From Candidatus Eiseniibacteriota bacterium (GTDB lineage: Bacteria > Eisenbacteria > RBG-16-71-46), in NCBI GenBank assembly GCA_005893185.1, contig VBOS01000300.1:1-6455 (forward strand): a stretch of 6,455 bases of DNA. Direction: 5' to 3'. How positions within the stretch are numbered: the first letter of the stretch is position 1; the number at the start of each line of letters is the position of its first letter. The translations under genes were made by a program, and so were the position numbers. The notes under the pieces are model-generated. The model ran no database searches, was not told the DNA's origin, and saw nothing but the letters and a program-made list of their open reading frames with translations. Positions 1-5,740 of this stretch are shown one piece after another.

Positions 1-596
1 CGGGAGCCGGGATTCGCTCCGCCCAGGTTCACGTAGAGGCCGGCGCCCGCGACGTACTGGAAGCTGTTGGCGGGAAGCGCAGCGGGCCCGGCGGTGGAAG
101 GCGTGAGGCGGGCGCCGTCCACGAACACCTGGAGCGGGCTCCAGGTCACGGTGGCGGCGAGGTAGACGGTGCCCGAAGCGAGCGTCCACTTCGCAGCTCC
201 CGAGAAGTCGTCTGCGCCGTCGACGACGACGCCGGGACCCGTGGCAAGGAGCGCGAAGGGAAGAGTGGAGTCGCCTGATGCGGGCACGGTGACCGTCTCG
301 CGGTAGGTGCCGGGGCTCACGAGGATCGAAGTGCCCGGCCCGTTGTGGCCGGCGGCGGCCGCCGAGATGGACTTGTACGGGAGCGCGGCCGTTCCAGGGT
401 TGGCATCGGAGGCGGCCGGGTTCTGGCTGTCGACGTAAAACGTGCCGGCCGCTGCAGCCTCGGGTGCCCGTCCGGAGAGCAGGATCGCCAGCGCCAGAGT
501 GGCACCGGATGAGTTCGCAGCGGACCGGCCAAATGAGTTGGCTGACCCACCAGTCCGAGTGGATTGGCGCAGAACGGTTTGTGAGGTGCGTGTCAA
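1..596 (-). CDS. Secreted right-handed beta-helix-type protein, N-terminal part (partial at left window edge)
   Basis: The minus-strand frame is open from a stop near 610 to the left edge, giving about 198 residues. After a short hydrophobic stretch (ATLALAILL, residues 32-40) and an Ala-rich AxA-type cleavage region (PEAAAA, 45-50) comes TFYVDSQNPAASDANPGT. This YVD-S-NPG-T opening, followed by PYKSISAAA and later ILVSPGTYRETV and GVVVDGADD, is the usual start of exported parallel beta-helix (DUF1565/pectate-lyase-like) proteins. The likely location is the cell surface or outside the cell; no enzyme activity can be assigned from this part. The start is doubtful. There is no in-frame ATG or GTG, and the only standard candidate is TTG at 594-596, which has no clear ribosome binding site and coincides with a TTGACA hexamer. 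The real start may be a non-standard codon, or an indel may hide it. The C-terminus lies outside the window. Confidence 0.75.
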   Translation of the reverse strand, partial: MTRTSQTVLRQSTRTGGSANSFGRSAANSSGATLALAILLSGRAPEAAAAGTFYVDSQNPAASDANPGTAALPYKSISAAAAGHNGPGTSILVSPGTYRETVTVPASGDSTLPFALLATGPGVVVDGADDFSGAAKWTLASGTVYLAATVTWSPLQVFVDGARLTPSTAGPAALPANSFQYVAGAGLYVNLGGANPGS

Positions 597-707
597 GACG
601 ATGGATGATTACGGCTTACAGAGCACAGCTATTCGTCCTCGATGGCACCCCAAGATGGTGGCCGCAAGAGGGATGCCATGTCTTCGAGCTTTCCCGGGCT
701 CCCCTTT

Positions 708-731
708 TCTACTGCACCTTTGTGCAGTAGA
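708..731. promoter_or_regulatory. Probable LexA-type SOS operator (perfect inverted repeat)
   Basis: A perfect 10-bp inverted repeat, TCTACTGCAC and GTGCAGTAGA, is separated by CTTT. Its core TGCAC-N4-GTGCA (713-726) fits the LexA-binding pattern TGCNC-N4-GTGCA that I recall being determined for Fibrobacter succinogenes. It lies 7 bases before the first start codon of a run that includes a DinB-family polymerase gene, the expected place for an SOS repressor site. It does not look like an intrinsic terminator: neither strand has a T-run after the stem, and the run next to it reads TTTT before the stem on the plus strand. No lexA gene is visible here, so the identity of the repressor is inferred. 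Confidence 0.65.
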
Positions 732-733
732 CT
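728..733 (+). promoter_or_regulatory. Candidate -10 element for the DUF6504-dinB-DUF72 unit
   Basis: TAGACT keeps the key T-A...T positions of a -10 hexamer. It sits inside the right arm of the operator-like palindrome and ends 5 bases before ATG 739. If it is used, transcription would begin at or next to the start codon, giving a leaderless message, and a repressor on the palindrome would block it. I see no convincing -35 hexamer. The call is weak and rests on position. Confidence 0.3.
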
Positions 734-738
734 ACGCG

Positions 739-1026
739 ATGGTGCCAGGGAACAACGTGTTCGAATCGCTGAGCGATCCGATCGACGTGATCGGAGCGTT
801 TCTGGAGGGCCGGATCCAGCCACTGCGCTTCCGCTGGCAGGGGAGAGTGGTCCGAGTGAGAAAGGTGACCGGCCAGTGGAGCCGACGCGAAGGACAGACG
901 GTGCTGCGCTACTTCGCAGTCGAAAGCGCGGCCGGGGAGAGCTACGAGCTGTGCTACGACCCGAGAAGCGCGAGCTGGATTCTTTCCCGAGCGTGGACCG
1001 GGCGGAGCCGGGGACAGGGACGATGA
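739..1026 (+). CDS. DUF6504-like small protein encoded next to dinB
   Basis: This 95-residue protein resembles the DUF6504 family, small proteins I know mainly from genes adjacent to Y-family polymerases in actinobacteria and others. The visible pattern is SDPIDVIGAF (12-21), then PLRFRWQGRVVRVRKVTGQW (28-47), RYFAVES (57-63), SYELCYD (68-74) and SWILSRAW (79-86). It looks like a compact beta-rich fold around a basic F-R-W-x-G-R strand. It has no signal peptide and no known catalytic motif; its function is unknown. ATG 739 is chosen because conserved-looking sequence begins just after it and a probable operator/promoter lies directly upstream. The frame stays open back to 442, but that stretch runs antisense to the neighbour's signal peptide and through the palindrome. 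No clear Shine-Dalgarno sequence precedes ATG 739. The stop is 1 base from the dinB start, so the two genes are very likely co-transcribed. Confidence 0.8.
   Translation: MVPGNNVFESLSDPIDVIGAFLEGRIQPLRFRWQGRVVRVRKVTGQWSRREGQTVLRYFAVESAAGESYELCYDPRSASWILSRAWTGRSRGQGR
1016..1020 (+). promoter_or_regulatory. Ribosome binding site of dinB
   Basis: AGGGA lies 7 bases before ATG 1028, inside the end of the DUF6504-like gene. It supports 1028 over the adjacent ATG at 1031. Confidence 0.5.
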
Positions 1027-1027
1027 C

Positions 1028-2329
1028 ATGATGATCCTGCTCGTGGACATGGACGCCTTCTTCGCTTCGGTGGAGCAGGCGCACCATCCTCATCTCCGCG
1101 GGAAGCCCGTGATCGTGTGCGGCGATCCGGGCCGGCGCGGAGTTGTGACCGCCGCCTCCTACGAGGCGCGGCCCTCGGGTGTGCGGGCCGGCATGCGGCT
1201 GCAGGAGGCGCGACGGCTGTGCCCGGATGCCGAGTACGTCGAAGGCGATCCCGCGAAGTACGTGGGTCTCTCGCTCCAGCTACTCGACCTCTACACGCGC
1301 TATTCGCCCGACGTCGAGCCATTCAGCGTGGACGAGGCGTTCGTGGGGCTCGGGCCCGAAGCGCCAACGCTCGAGCGCGCAGCGGAAATCGCACGCGCGA
1401 TCCAGCGCGAGATCGATCTCCGCTTCGGGCTCGGCGCATCGATCGGCGTCGGGCCCAACAAGCTGGTGGCCAAGATGGCATCGGGAGTGGAGAAGCCGCG
1501 CGGGCTCACAGCACTCGATCCAGAAGGCTTCCGGGATGTGTTCTGGCCGCGGGACATCCAGACCATGTGGGGCGTGGGACCCAAGCTCGCCGAGCGCATG
1601 CGGTCACTCGGGATCAAGACCGTCGGCGATCTGGCCCGCGCCCCTGTACCCCTTCTAAAATCCGAGTTCGGCATCATCGGCCCGCAGCTCCGCGAGTGCG
1701 CGTGGGGTGAGGACGACACCCCGCTCGTACCCTATCATCGCGGCCTGGATGCGAAGTCCATGGGCCACGAGGTCACGCTCGCCGAAGACTGCGACGATCG
1801 CGCGTCGCTTGAGGGCACGCTGCTGAGGCTCAGCGACCAGGTGGCGCGCCGCATGCGGGGGGAGGGCTATGTCGGCCGCACCGTCACCCTCAAGCTCCGC
1901 GACCACCGCTTCGTGACCGTTCTGCGCCAGCGCGTGCTCCCAGATTTCACCGCCGAGGCCGAACGTATCTATCCCGTCACGCGCACCCTCCTGAACGCGA
2001 ACTGGAACGGTGCTGCCGTGCGTCTCCTGGGAGTCAGCGTCTCAGAGCTCGCGCGCTCGGGAGAGGCGAAGCAGAGCGAGCTGTTCGCGAGCGAGGACCG
2101 CTCACAGCGGCTTCGCGAAGCGCTCGACCGCGTGCGCGATCGGCTCGGCGAAGCGAGCGTGGTTCCGCTCGGGACCCTCGTCCACCGGCGCCGGCTCTCG
2201 CACGTTCCCTTCGGGATGCCGCAGGCTCGAACTCCCGTTTCCAGGAAACCGGACGCGAGTCTTGGCGCCCCGGCCGCGCGCCCGGGCCGCTCGGCACGAC
2301 GCGGCCGGGATTCCGGCGATCCTCCATGA
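1028..2329 (+). CDS. dinB: Y-family DNA polymerase IV (DinB)
   Basis: This 433-residue translesion polymerase copies past damaged bases in the cytoplasm. The palm opens with LLVDMDAFFASVE. The metal-binding acidic residues are Asp7, Asp102 and Glu103 (SVDEAF), and Phe12 is at the steric-gate position that excludes ribonucleotides. Family blocks follow: TAASYEARPSGVRAGM (41-56), SIGVGPNKLVAKMAS (138-152) and the thumb helix-hairpin-helix WGVGPKLAERMRSLGIKTVGDLA (181-203). The little-finger domain spans about 240-345. QSELF (349-353) fits the beta-clamp-binding pattern QxxLF, and RLREALDRVRDRLGEASV (361-378) is the usual segment after it. From about residue 390 the protein has a 44-residue Arg/Pro-rich tail with no recognisable domain. 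The stop overlaps the next start as ATGA, indicating translational coupling. With the operator-like palindrome upstream, SOS control is likely. ImuB is less likely because the catalytic acids are intact. Confidence 0.96.
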   Translation: MMILLVDMDAFFASVEQAHHPHLRGKPVIVCGDPGRRGVVTAASYEARPSGVRAGMRLQEARRLCPDAEYVEGDPAKYVGLSLQLLDLYTRYSPDVEPFSVDEAFVGLGPEAPTLERAAEIARAIQREIDLRFGLGASIGVGPNKLVAKMASGVEKPRGLTALDPEGFRDVFWPRDIQTMWGVGPKLAERMRSLGIKTVGDLARAPVPLLKSEFGIIGPQLRECAWGEDDTPLVPYHRGLDAKSMGHEVTLAEDCDDRASLEGTLLRLSDQVARRMRGEGYVGRTVTLKLRDHRFVTVLRQRVLPDFTAEAERIYPVTRTLLNANWNGAAVRLLGVSVSELARSGEAKQSELFASEDRSQRLREALDRVRDRLGEASVVPLGTLVHRRRLSHVPFGMPQARTPVSRKPDASLGAPAARPGRSARRGRDSGDPP

Positions 2330-3198
2330 GCCCTGAGGACGGGCCGGTGGGCGGCGAGCACCACATCCTGGTCGGAACTTCGGGCTACTCCTTCGCCGAC
2401 TGGGTCGGCCCCTTCTATCCCGAGGGCATGCGTTCGGGCGATTTTCTCTCCTTCTACGCGGAGCACTTCGACACCGTCGAGGTGAACTCCACCTACTACC
2501 GCATCCCGCACCCGCGCGTGCTCGATCAGATGGAGCGAAAGACACCCCCCGGCTTTCGCTTCGTCGTCAAGCTCAACCAGGCGATGACGCACCAGGCCTC
2601 ACGCGACCCCGCCCTCTATCACGAATTCCTCGCGGCGCTCGAGCCGCTCAAGCGCGCCGAGAAGTACGACGGCCTGCTCGCGCAGTTTCCGTGGGGCTTC
2701 AAGCGCACGGACGCGAACCGCCGCCATCTCGAGACCCTGCGCGGTCTGCTTCCCGGAGAGCCTTTGTTCGTGGAGTTCCGCCACGACTCGTGGCTCACGC
2801 CCCAGCTCGAGCCATCGCTGCGCGCCCACCGCATGGGCTACTGCGTGGTGGACGAACCCCAACTGGCGGGACTGCTCCCGCCCGTGACGATGCTCACGAC
2901 GGAAGACGCCTACGTTCGCTTTCACGGCCGCAACGCGCGGAACTGGTGGAGCCGGGACCACGCTTCTGCGCCGGATCTCGATGGACGCGCTGCGGGTGGC
3001 GGCACGCGCGCCACAGGCGACCGCTACGACTACGACTACAGCGAGGCCGAGCTCAAGGAGTGGCTCGGCAAGATCGCGGGGCTCGCGCAGCAGGCGCGCC
3101 GCACGTACCTGTTCTTCAACAACTGCCATGCCGGACAGGCGGCGCGCAACGCCAAGCTCATGCAGGAGCTGCTCCGCCAGCAGAACCTTCCGGCGTAG
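2326..3198 (+). CDS. DUF72 (YecE-like) TIM-barrel protein
   Basis: This 290-residue protein matches the usual DUF72 length and order of blocks: VGTSGYSFADW (16-26), VEVNSTYYRIP (51-61), FVVKLNQ (79-85), LLAQFPWGF (117-125), FVEFRHDSW (148-156), VVDEP (174-178), YVRFHGRN (196-203), YDYDYSEAELKEW (234-246) and YLFFNNCHAGQAARNA (261-276). The family folds as a TIM barrel with conserved acidic and aromatic residues at the barrel mouth. To my knowledge its reaction is not established. A Gly/Ala-rich insert of about 23 residues (210-232) separates the FHGRN...WW block from the Y-x-Y-x-Y block. There is no signal peptide, so it is probably cytosolic. The start overlaps the dinB stop by 4 bases, so translation is probably coupled. 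This placement suggests a job during or after DNA damage, which is inference from context only. Confidence 0.93.
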   Translation: MSPEDGPVGGEHHILVGTSGYSFADWVGPFYPEGMRSGDFLSFYAEHFDTVEVNSTYYRIPHPRVLDQMERKTPPGFRFVVKLNQAMTHQASRDPALYHEFLAALEPLKRAEKYDGLLAQFPWGFKRTDANRRHLETLRGLLPGEPLFVEFRHDSWLTPQLEPSLRAHRMGYCVVDEPQLAGLLPPVTMLTTEDAYVRFHGRNARNWWSRDHASAPDLDGRAAGGGTRATGDRYDYDYSEAELKEWLGKIAGLAQQARRTYLFFNNCHAGQAARNAKLMQELLRQQNLPA

Positions 3199-3213
3199 CT
3201 CGCCGCGAGCTAC
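3195..3213. terminator. Hairpin shared by two convergent stop codons
   Basis: An 8-bp perfect stem (GTAGCTCG and CGAGCTAC) with loop CCG holds the plus-strand TAG of the DUF72 gene (3196-3198) and the minus-strand TAG of the PDZ gene (3210-3212). It could act as a small bidirectional terminator between the converging units. No T-run follows on either strand, so an intrinsic terminator is not assured. Confidence 0.35.
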
Positions 3214-4538
3214 CGCGAGCCGCCCGCGCGTGGCGTCGGGTGCGGGGCGGTGGTCGCCGCCTTCCTGATGCGGATGGTCGCGTCGCGGGTGGTGATCACG
3301 ATCTCGTCTCCGCTGTCGTCCACGACCACGTTCTCGAGGCCGCGCACCTCCACCTCGGAGCCGCCCACGGCGCCGGCGTAACGAAGCCGGTCGCGCGAGG
3401 CCTCGCGCGACATCCGGAGGCTGGAGTGTGCCATCTCCCGCGCCATGCGCTGCATCTCGCTGCTCATGCGCAGCGCATCGCGGTTCTCGCTGAGCGCCTG
3501 CAGCTTCGCCTGCAGCTCGGCGAGCGGGAGCTGCTCCGGGCGCTGAGCTGGGACCATCGTCGCCGTGAGCACCCGACCCCCACGGCGGATCGTCCAGCGC
3601 ACGCTCTGCGCCGGCTTGAGCGCGCCGAAGCGGCGGCCGCCCTCTTCCGTGAGGAGCGAGACGCCGTCGAGGTGGGTGAGGACGTCGCCGATCTGGATCC
3701 CGGCGCGCGCCGCCGGGCTGCCGGGATCGAGGAAGTAGATGGTCGGCAGCGTCCCGAACTCCCACACAGGCGGCTCGCCGTCGTCCCCCGGCCGGCCACC
3801 GCAATTCCGGCATGTGAGCCCGAAGCCCGACCAGCCCCGCGGCAGCGCATCCGCGGTCGAGATCGCGGGCTTCGGCAGGCTCGCGATGCGCCGGGCGCTT
3901 CGCTCCGCCTCGCGCTCAGCTTCGCGCGCGGCCTCGCGCGCGGCCTCCGACGCTTGCTGCGCCTCCGGGACCTGCGCGACCTCAGGTCTAGCGGGACCGT
4001 CGGGCGTCCGCGAGGGCGCGAGCCCGGGCATCTCGGGCGCCGGCGGCTGCGACGGCGTCATGACCAGGAGGCCGGCCGCAGGCCACTCCGCCGACTCGGG
4101 ACACACCGCCGCCGCCGCGATCCGCACCGGGATCTCGCGGCCCTCGCGGCGCACGGTGAGCGTGATCGTCGCGCCCGGCGCCACCTCGGCGAACCGGCGC
4201 GCGCCCTCGCGGGTCGTGATGAGCGCTCCGTCGATCGCCGTGATGACGTCGCCCTCGCGGACCCTGCCGGCCGCTGGGCCGTCGGCGCGGATCTCGCCCA
4301 CCTTGGGCTCGGAGCGGAAGGTCCAGCGACGGACGAGCGTGAGGCGGCCGTCGGTCGAATGGGAGCGGCTGCTGTAGACGCAGTCGCAGTCGAGCGAGAC
4401 GATCCCGAGATCGCCGATGCGCTGCGCTTTGCCGGCGCACGGCTCCCGTGCGCCGTCGGCAGCGCCCGTTGCGCAGGCCGGAGCGAGACAGGATGCGAGC
4501 ATCACGGCCGCGAGCGTCGCGTGCGAGAGGCGCTTCAT
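3210..4538 (-). CDS. Predicted lipoprotein with two PDZ-like domains and cysteine pairs
   Basis: This 442-residue envelope protein has a signal peptide MKRLSHATLAAVMLASC with an LASC lipobox, giving lipid-modified Cys17. Cleavage as an ordinary signal peptide near ACA-TGA is an alternative. The first PDZ-like domain (about 45-140) carries CDC (51-53), WTF (72-74) and AGRVREGDVITAIDG (90-104). An Ala/Glu/Arg helix (196-217), probably coiled coil, links it to the second PDZ-like domain (about 236-330) with CRNC (243-246), WEF (259-261) and AARAGIQIGDVLTHLDG (276-292). A Met/Arg/Ser-rich helical stretch follows (about 335-385), then a short hydrophilic tail. No protease domain is present, so a binding or sensing role is more likely than proteolysis. 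ATG 4538 is chosen because AAGGAG lies 9 bases upstream and it gives a classical signal peptide. In-frame ATGs at 4556 and 4571 would add 6 or 11 residues; 4571 is 1 base from the preceding stop. It is the third gene of the ECF sigma operon. Confidence 0.85.
   Translation of the reverse strand: MKRLSHATLAAVMLASCLAPACATGAADGAREPCAGKAQRIGDLGIVSLDCDCVYSSRSHSTDGRLTLVRRWTFRSEPKVGEIRADGPAAGRVREGDVITAIDGALITTREGARRFAEVAPGATITLTVRREGREIPVRIAAAAVCPESAEWPAAGLLVMTPSQPPAPEMPGLAPSRTPDGPARPEVAQVPEAQQASEAAREAAREAEREAERSARRIASLPKPAISTADALPRGWSGFGLTCRNCGGRPGDDGEPPVWEFGTLPTIYFLDPGSPAARAGIQIGDVLTHLDGVSLLTEEGGRRFGALKPAQSVRWTIRRGGRVLTATMVPAQRPEQLPLAELQAKLQALSENRDALRMSSEMQRMAREMAHSSLRMSREASRDRLRYAGAVGGSEVEVRGLENVVVDDSGDEIVITTRDATIRIRKAATTAPHPTPRAGGSR
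3922..3945. repeat. Two tandem copies of a 12-bp unit inside the PDZ gene linker
   Basis: TCGCGCGCGGCC occurs twice in direct succession, and related less exact units lie around it. On the minus strand this encodes REAA-type steps of the Ala/Glu/Arg helix joining the two PDZ-like domains. Such in-frame units can change linker length by slippage. Confidence 0.6.
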
Positions 4539-4547
4539 CGCGGCACG

Positions 4548-4553
4548 CTCCTT
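4548..4553 (-). promoter_or_regulatory. Ribosome binding site deciding the PDZ lipoprotein start
   Basis: On the minus strand the sequence reads AAGGAG, 9 bases before ATG 4538. No comparable site precedes the in-frame ATGs at 4556 and 4571, so 4538 is preferred. Confidence 0.65.
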
Positions 4554-4572
4554 CATGCGGTCGGTGCGCATC

Positions 4573-5127
4573 TCAGAACCACACGACGCGCCGCGGCTCG
4601 GCCGCCGCCGTCTCCAGGCTGTCGCCGTGCGCGGCCCGTGCCATGCCCTGCAGGATGTTCACCGCCACCGGCTCCTCGGGCACCAGCCGCACCATCTGGT
4701 TGGCGGCGGCGTGGAGCGCGTTGACCGCCGCCTCGCGGGCCGGCGCCAGCTCCTGCGGGCGCGCCTTCTCGGCGAATGCGGCGAGCGTGGAGAGGGCCGA
4801 GACGTAGGCCGAGCCGGTGCGTTGCACCATGGCGGCCGCATCGGCTGCGTCGCGCTGGTGCATGTCGAGCACCACCTGGGTGGTGTGCCGCGACTCGAGC
4901 CACGCGCCCAGCACGAAGCCGCCCGCGAACAGCACGACCGCGGCCGCAGCGGCCGCGAGCCAGCCGGTGGCCGGCAGGGCGAGGCGCAGCACGGTGGGGC
5001 GCTCGAGCAATCCCTGGGCGCGCAGCGCGCGCACGGTGCGCTCTTCCAGCGCGCGGTCCGGCGGGCGCTCGCGCGGCAGCGCATCCATCGCCGCGCGCTC
5101 CGCCGGCGTCAGTTCTTCGTCATGCAT
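4573..5127 (-). CDS. Probable single-pass anti-sigma factor of the ECF sigma operon
   Basis: This 184-residue protein has a charged N-terminal region (1-48, starting MHDEELTPAERAAMDAL) that would face the cytoplasm. One strong transmembrane helix follows (about 54-76, GWLAAAAAAVVLFAGGFVLGAW), then an Ala-rich, largely helical domain (77-182) that would lie in the periplasm. It ends in VVWF. Gene order (sigma factor first, 8-base overlap) and this topology are those of membrane anti-sigma factors that hold an ECF sigma until an envelope signal arrives. The HxxxCxxC zinc anti-sigma motif is absent; the protein has no cysteine at all. Sequence similarity to a named family is not evident to me, so the role rests on context and topology. 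The start ATG 5125-5127 lies inside the end of the sigma gene, pointing to translational coupling. The PDZ gene's candidate ATG 4571 lies 1 base beyond the stop. Confidence 0.75.
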   Translation of the reverse strand: MHDEELTPAERAAMDALPRERPPDRALEERTVRALRAQGLLERPTVLRLALPATGWLAAAAAAVVLFAGGFVLGAWLESRHTTQVVLDMHQRDAADAAAMVQRTGSAYVSALSTLAAFAEKARPQELAPAREAAVNALHAAANQMVRLVPEEPVAVNILQGMARAAHGDSLETAAAEPRRVVWF

Positions 5128-5734
5128 GGCTTGCCTCCGATTGCGATTGCAGCAGGCTGCGGACCGCGCGGCGCGCGTCGAAGAGCTGACTCTTCGATGT
5201 GCCCACCGCGATCTGCAGCTGCCGGCTGATTTCCTCGTGCGTGAATCCCTGGACGTCGTGGAGCACGAGCACCGTGCGGTAGCCGTTGGGGAGCCGCGCG
5301 ATCGCGCGCTCGAGGTCGATGCGCTCGGCATCGCGTACCGGCCGGGCGCTCAACTCCAGGCGGTCGTCGATCTCCTCGGTGCGGGTGCGCGCCCGCTTCC
5401 GCAGCGTCTCGCGCGCCAGGTTGAGTCCGATCGCCGTGAGCCACGTGCGCAGGCTCGACTCCCAGCGGAACTTCGAAAGCTGGCGCACCGCGCGGATCCA
5501 GGCCTCCTGCACCACGTCCTCGGCATCGACGGCGACGCCGCCCAGCATGCGCAACACGAGCTGGTAGAGCGCCGGGGTGTGGCGCCGATACAGCTCGCGA
5601 AAAGCTCGCTCGTCGCCGGTCCCCGCCACCGCATCGGCCAGGCTCCGGTCGTCCGCGGTAGAGAGCGGCGTCCGCCTCATGTCAGAGGCTTTGAGCTCCG
5701 AGGGGCGGGTAGGGTTGGGTGGAGGGCCGAGCAT
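5120..5734 (-). CDS. ECF-type RNA polymerase sigma factor
   Basis: This is a two-domain sigma-70 family member of the extracytoplasmic function group, 204 residues from ATG 5734. Region 2 covers about 44-115, with AFRELYRRHTPALYQ, the core-binding segment DAEDVVQEAWIRA (70-82) and the -10-recognition part SSLRTWLTAIGLNLARETLRKR (93-114). A short acidic linker follows. Region 4 spans about 145-195 (IARLPNGYRTVLVLHDVQGF, then helix-turn-helix THEEISRQLQIAVGTSKSQLFDARRAVRSLL) and would read the -35 element. Regions 1 and 3 are absent, as expected for ECF factors. The start is uncertain: ATG 5734 has a TAGAAT box 6 bases upstream, while ATG 5680 gives 186 residues and drops a Pro-rich, unconserved-looking leader. 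Neither has a good Shine-Dalgarno sequence. It heads a sigma, anti-sigma, PDZ-lipoprotein operon and probably directs RNA polymerase to an envelope-stress regulon, perhaps including itself. Confidence 0.93.
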   Translation of the reverse strand: MLGPPPNPTRPSELKASDMRRTPLSTADDRSLADAVAGTGDERAFRELYRRHTPALYQLVLRMLGGVAVDAEDVVQEAWIRAVRQLSKFRWESSLRTWLTAIGLNLARETLRKRARTRTEEIDDRLELSARPVRDAERIDLERAIARLPNGYRTVLVLHDVQGFTHEEISRQLQIAVGTSKSQLFDARRAVRSLLQSQSEASHA

Positions 5735-5740
5735 GCGGCC

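Noticed and set aside
591..596. TTGACA as the -35 of a promoter for the beta-helix gene
   Set aside because: It is a perfect hexamer, but no acceptable -10 lies 16-18 bases downstream on the minus strand, so it is not listed as a feature.
708..731. The palindrome as a rho-independent terminator
   Set aside because: No T-run follows the stem on either strand and no gene ends just before it. Its place before a dinB operon fits an operator better.
442..738. Upstream extension of the DUF6504-like frame (open from 442)
   Set aside because: It runs antisense to the signal peptide of the left-hand gene, then through the operator-like palindrome. It has no recognisable protein pattern, and high GC content keeps frames open by chance.
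739..3198. An ImuA-ImuB-DnaE2 type mutasome
   Set aside because: The polymerase keeps all three catalytic acids, the neighbours are neither RecA-like nor DnaE-like, and the third gene is a clear DUF72 member.
2599..3813. 404-residue open frame on the minus strand
   Set aside because: It is antisense to DUF72 and out of frame with the PDZ gene. Its Arg/Gly/Ala-rich composition and lack of motifs mark it as a shadow.
2691..4724. 677-residue open frame on the plus strand
   Set aside because: It overlaps DUF72 in another frame and runs antisense to the PDZ and anti-sigma genes, all of which have recognisable protein patterns. Its translation is low-complexity Arg/Ala/His, typical of a GC-rich shadow frame.
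5128..5331. N-terminal extension of the anti-sigma frame to 5331
   Set aside because: The added 68 residues are Ser/Arg-rich shadow sequence of sigma region 4. ATG 5127 gives a sensible N-terminus and the usual short overlap.
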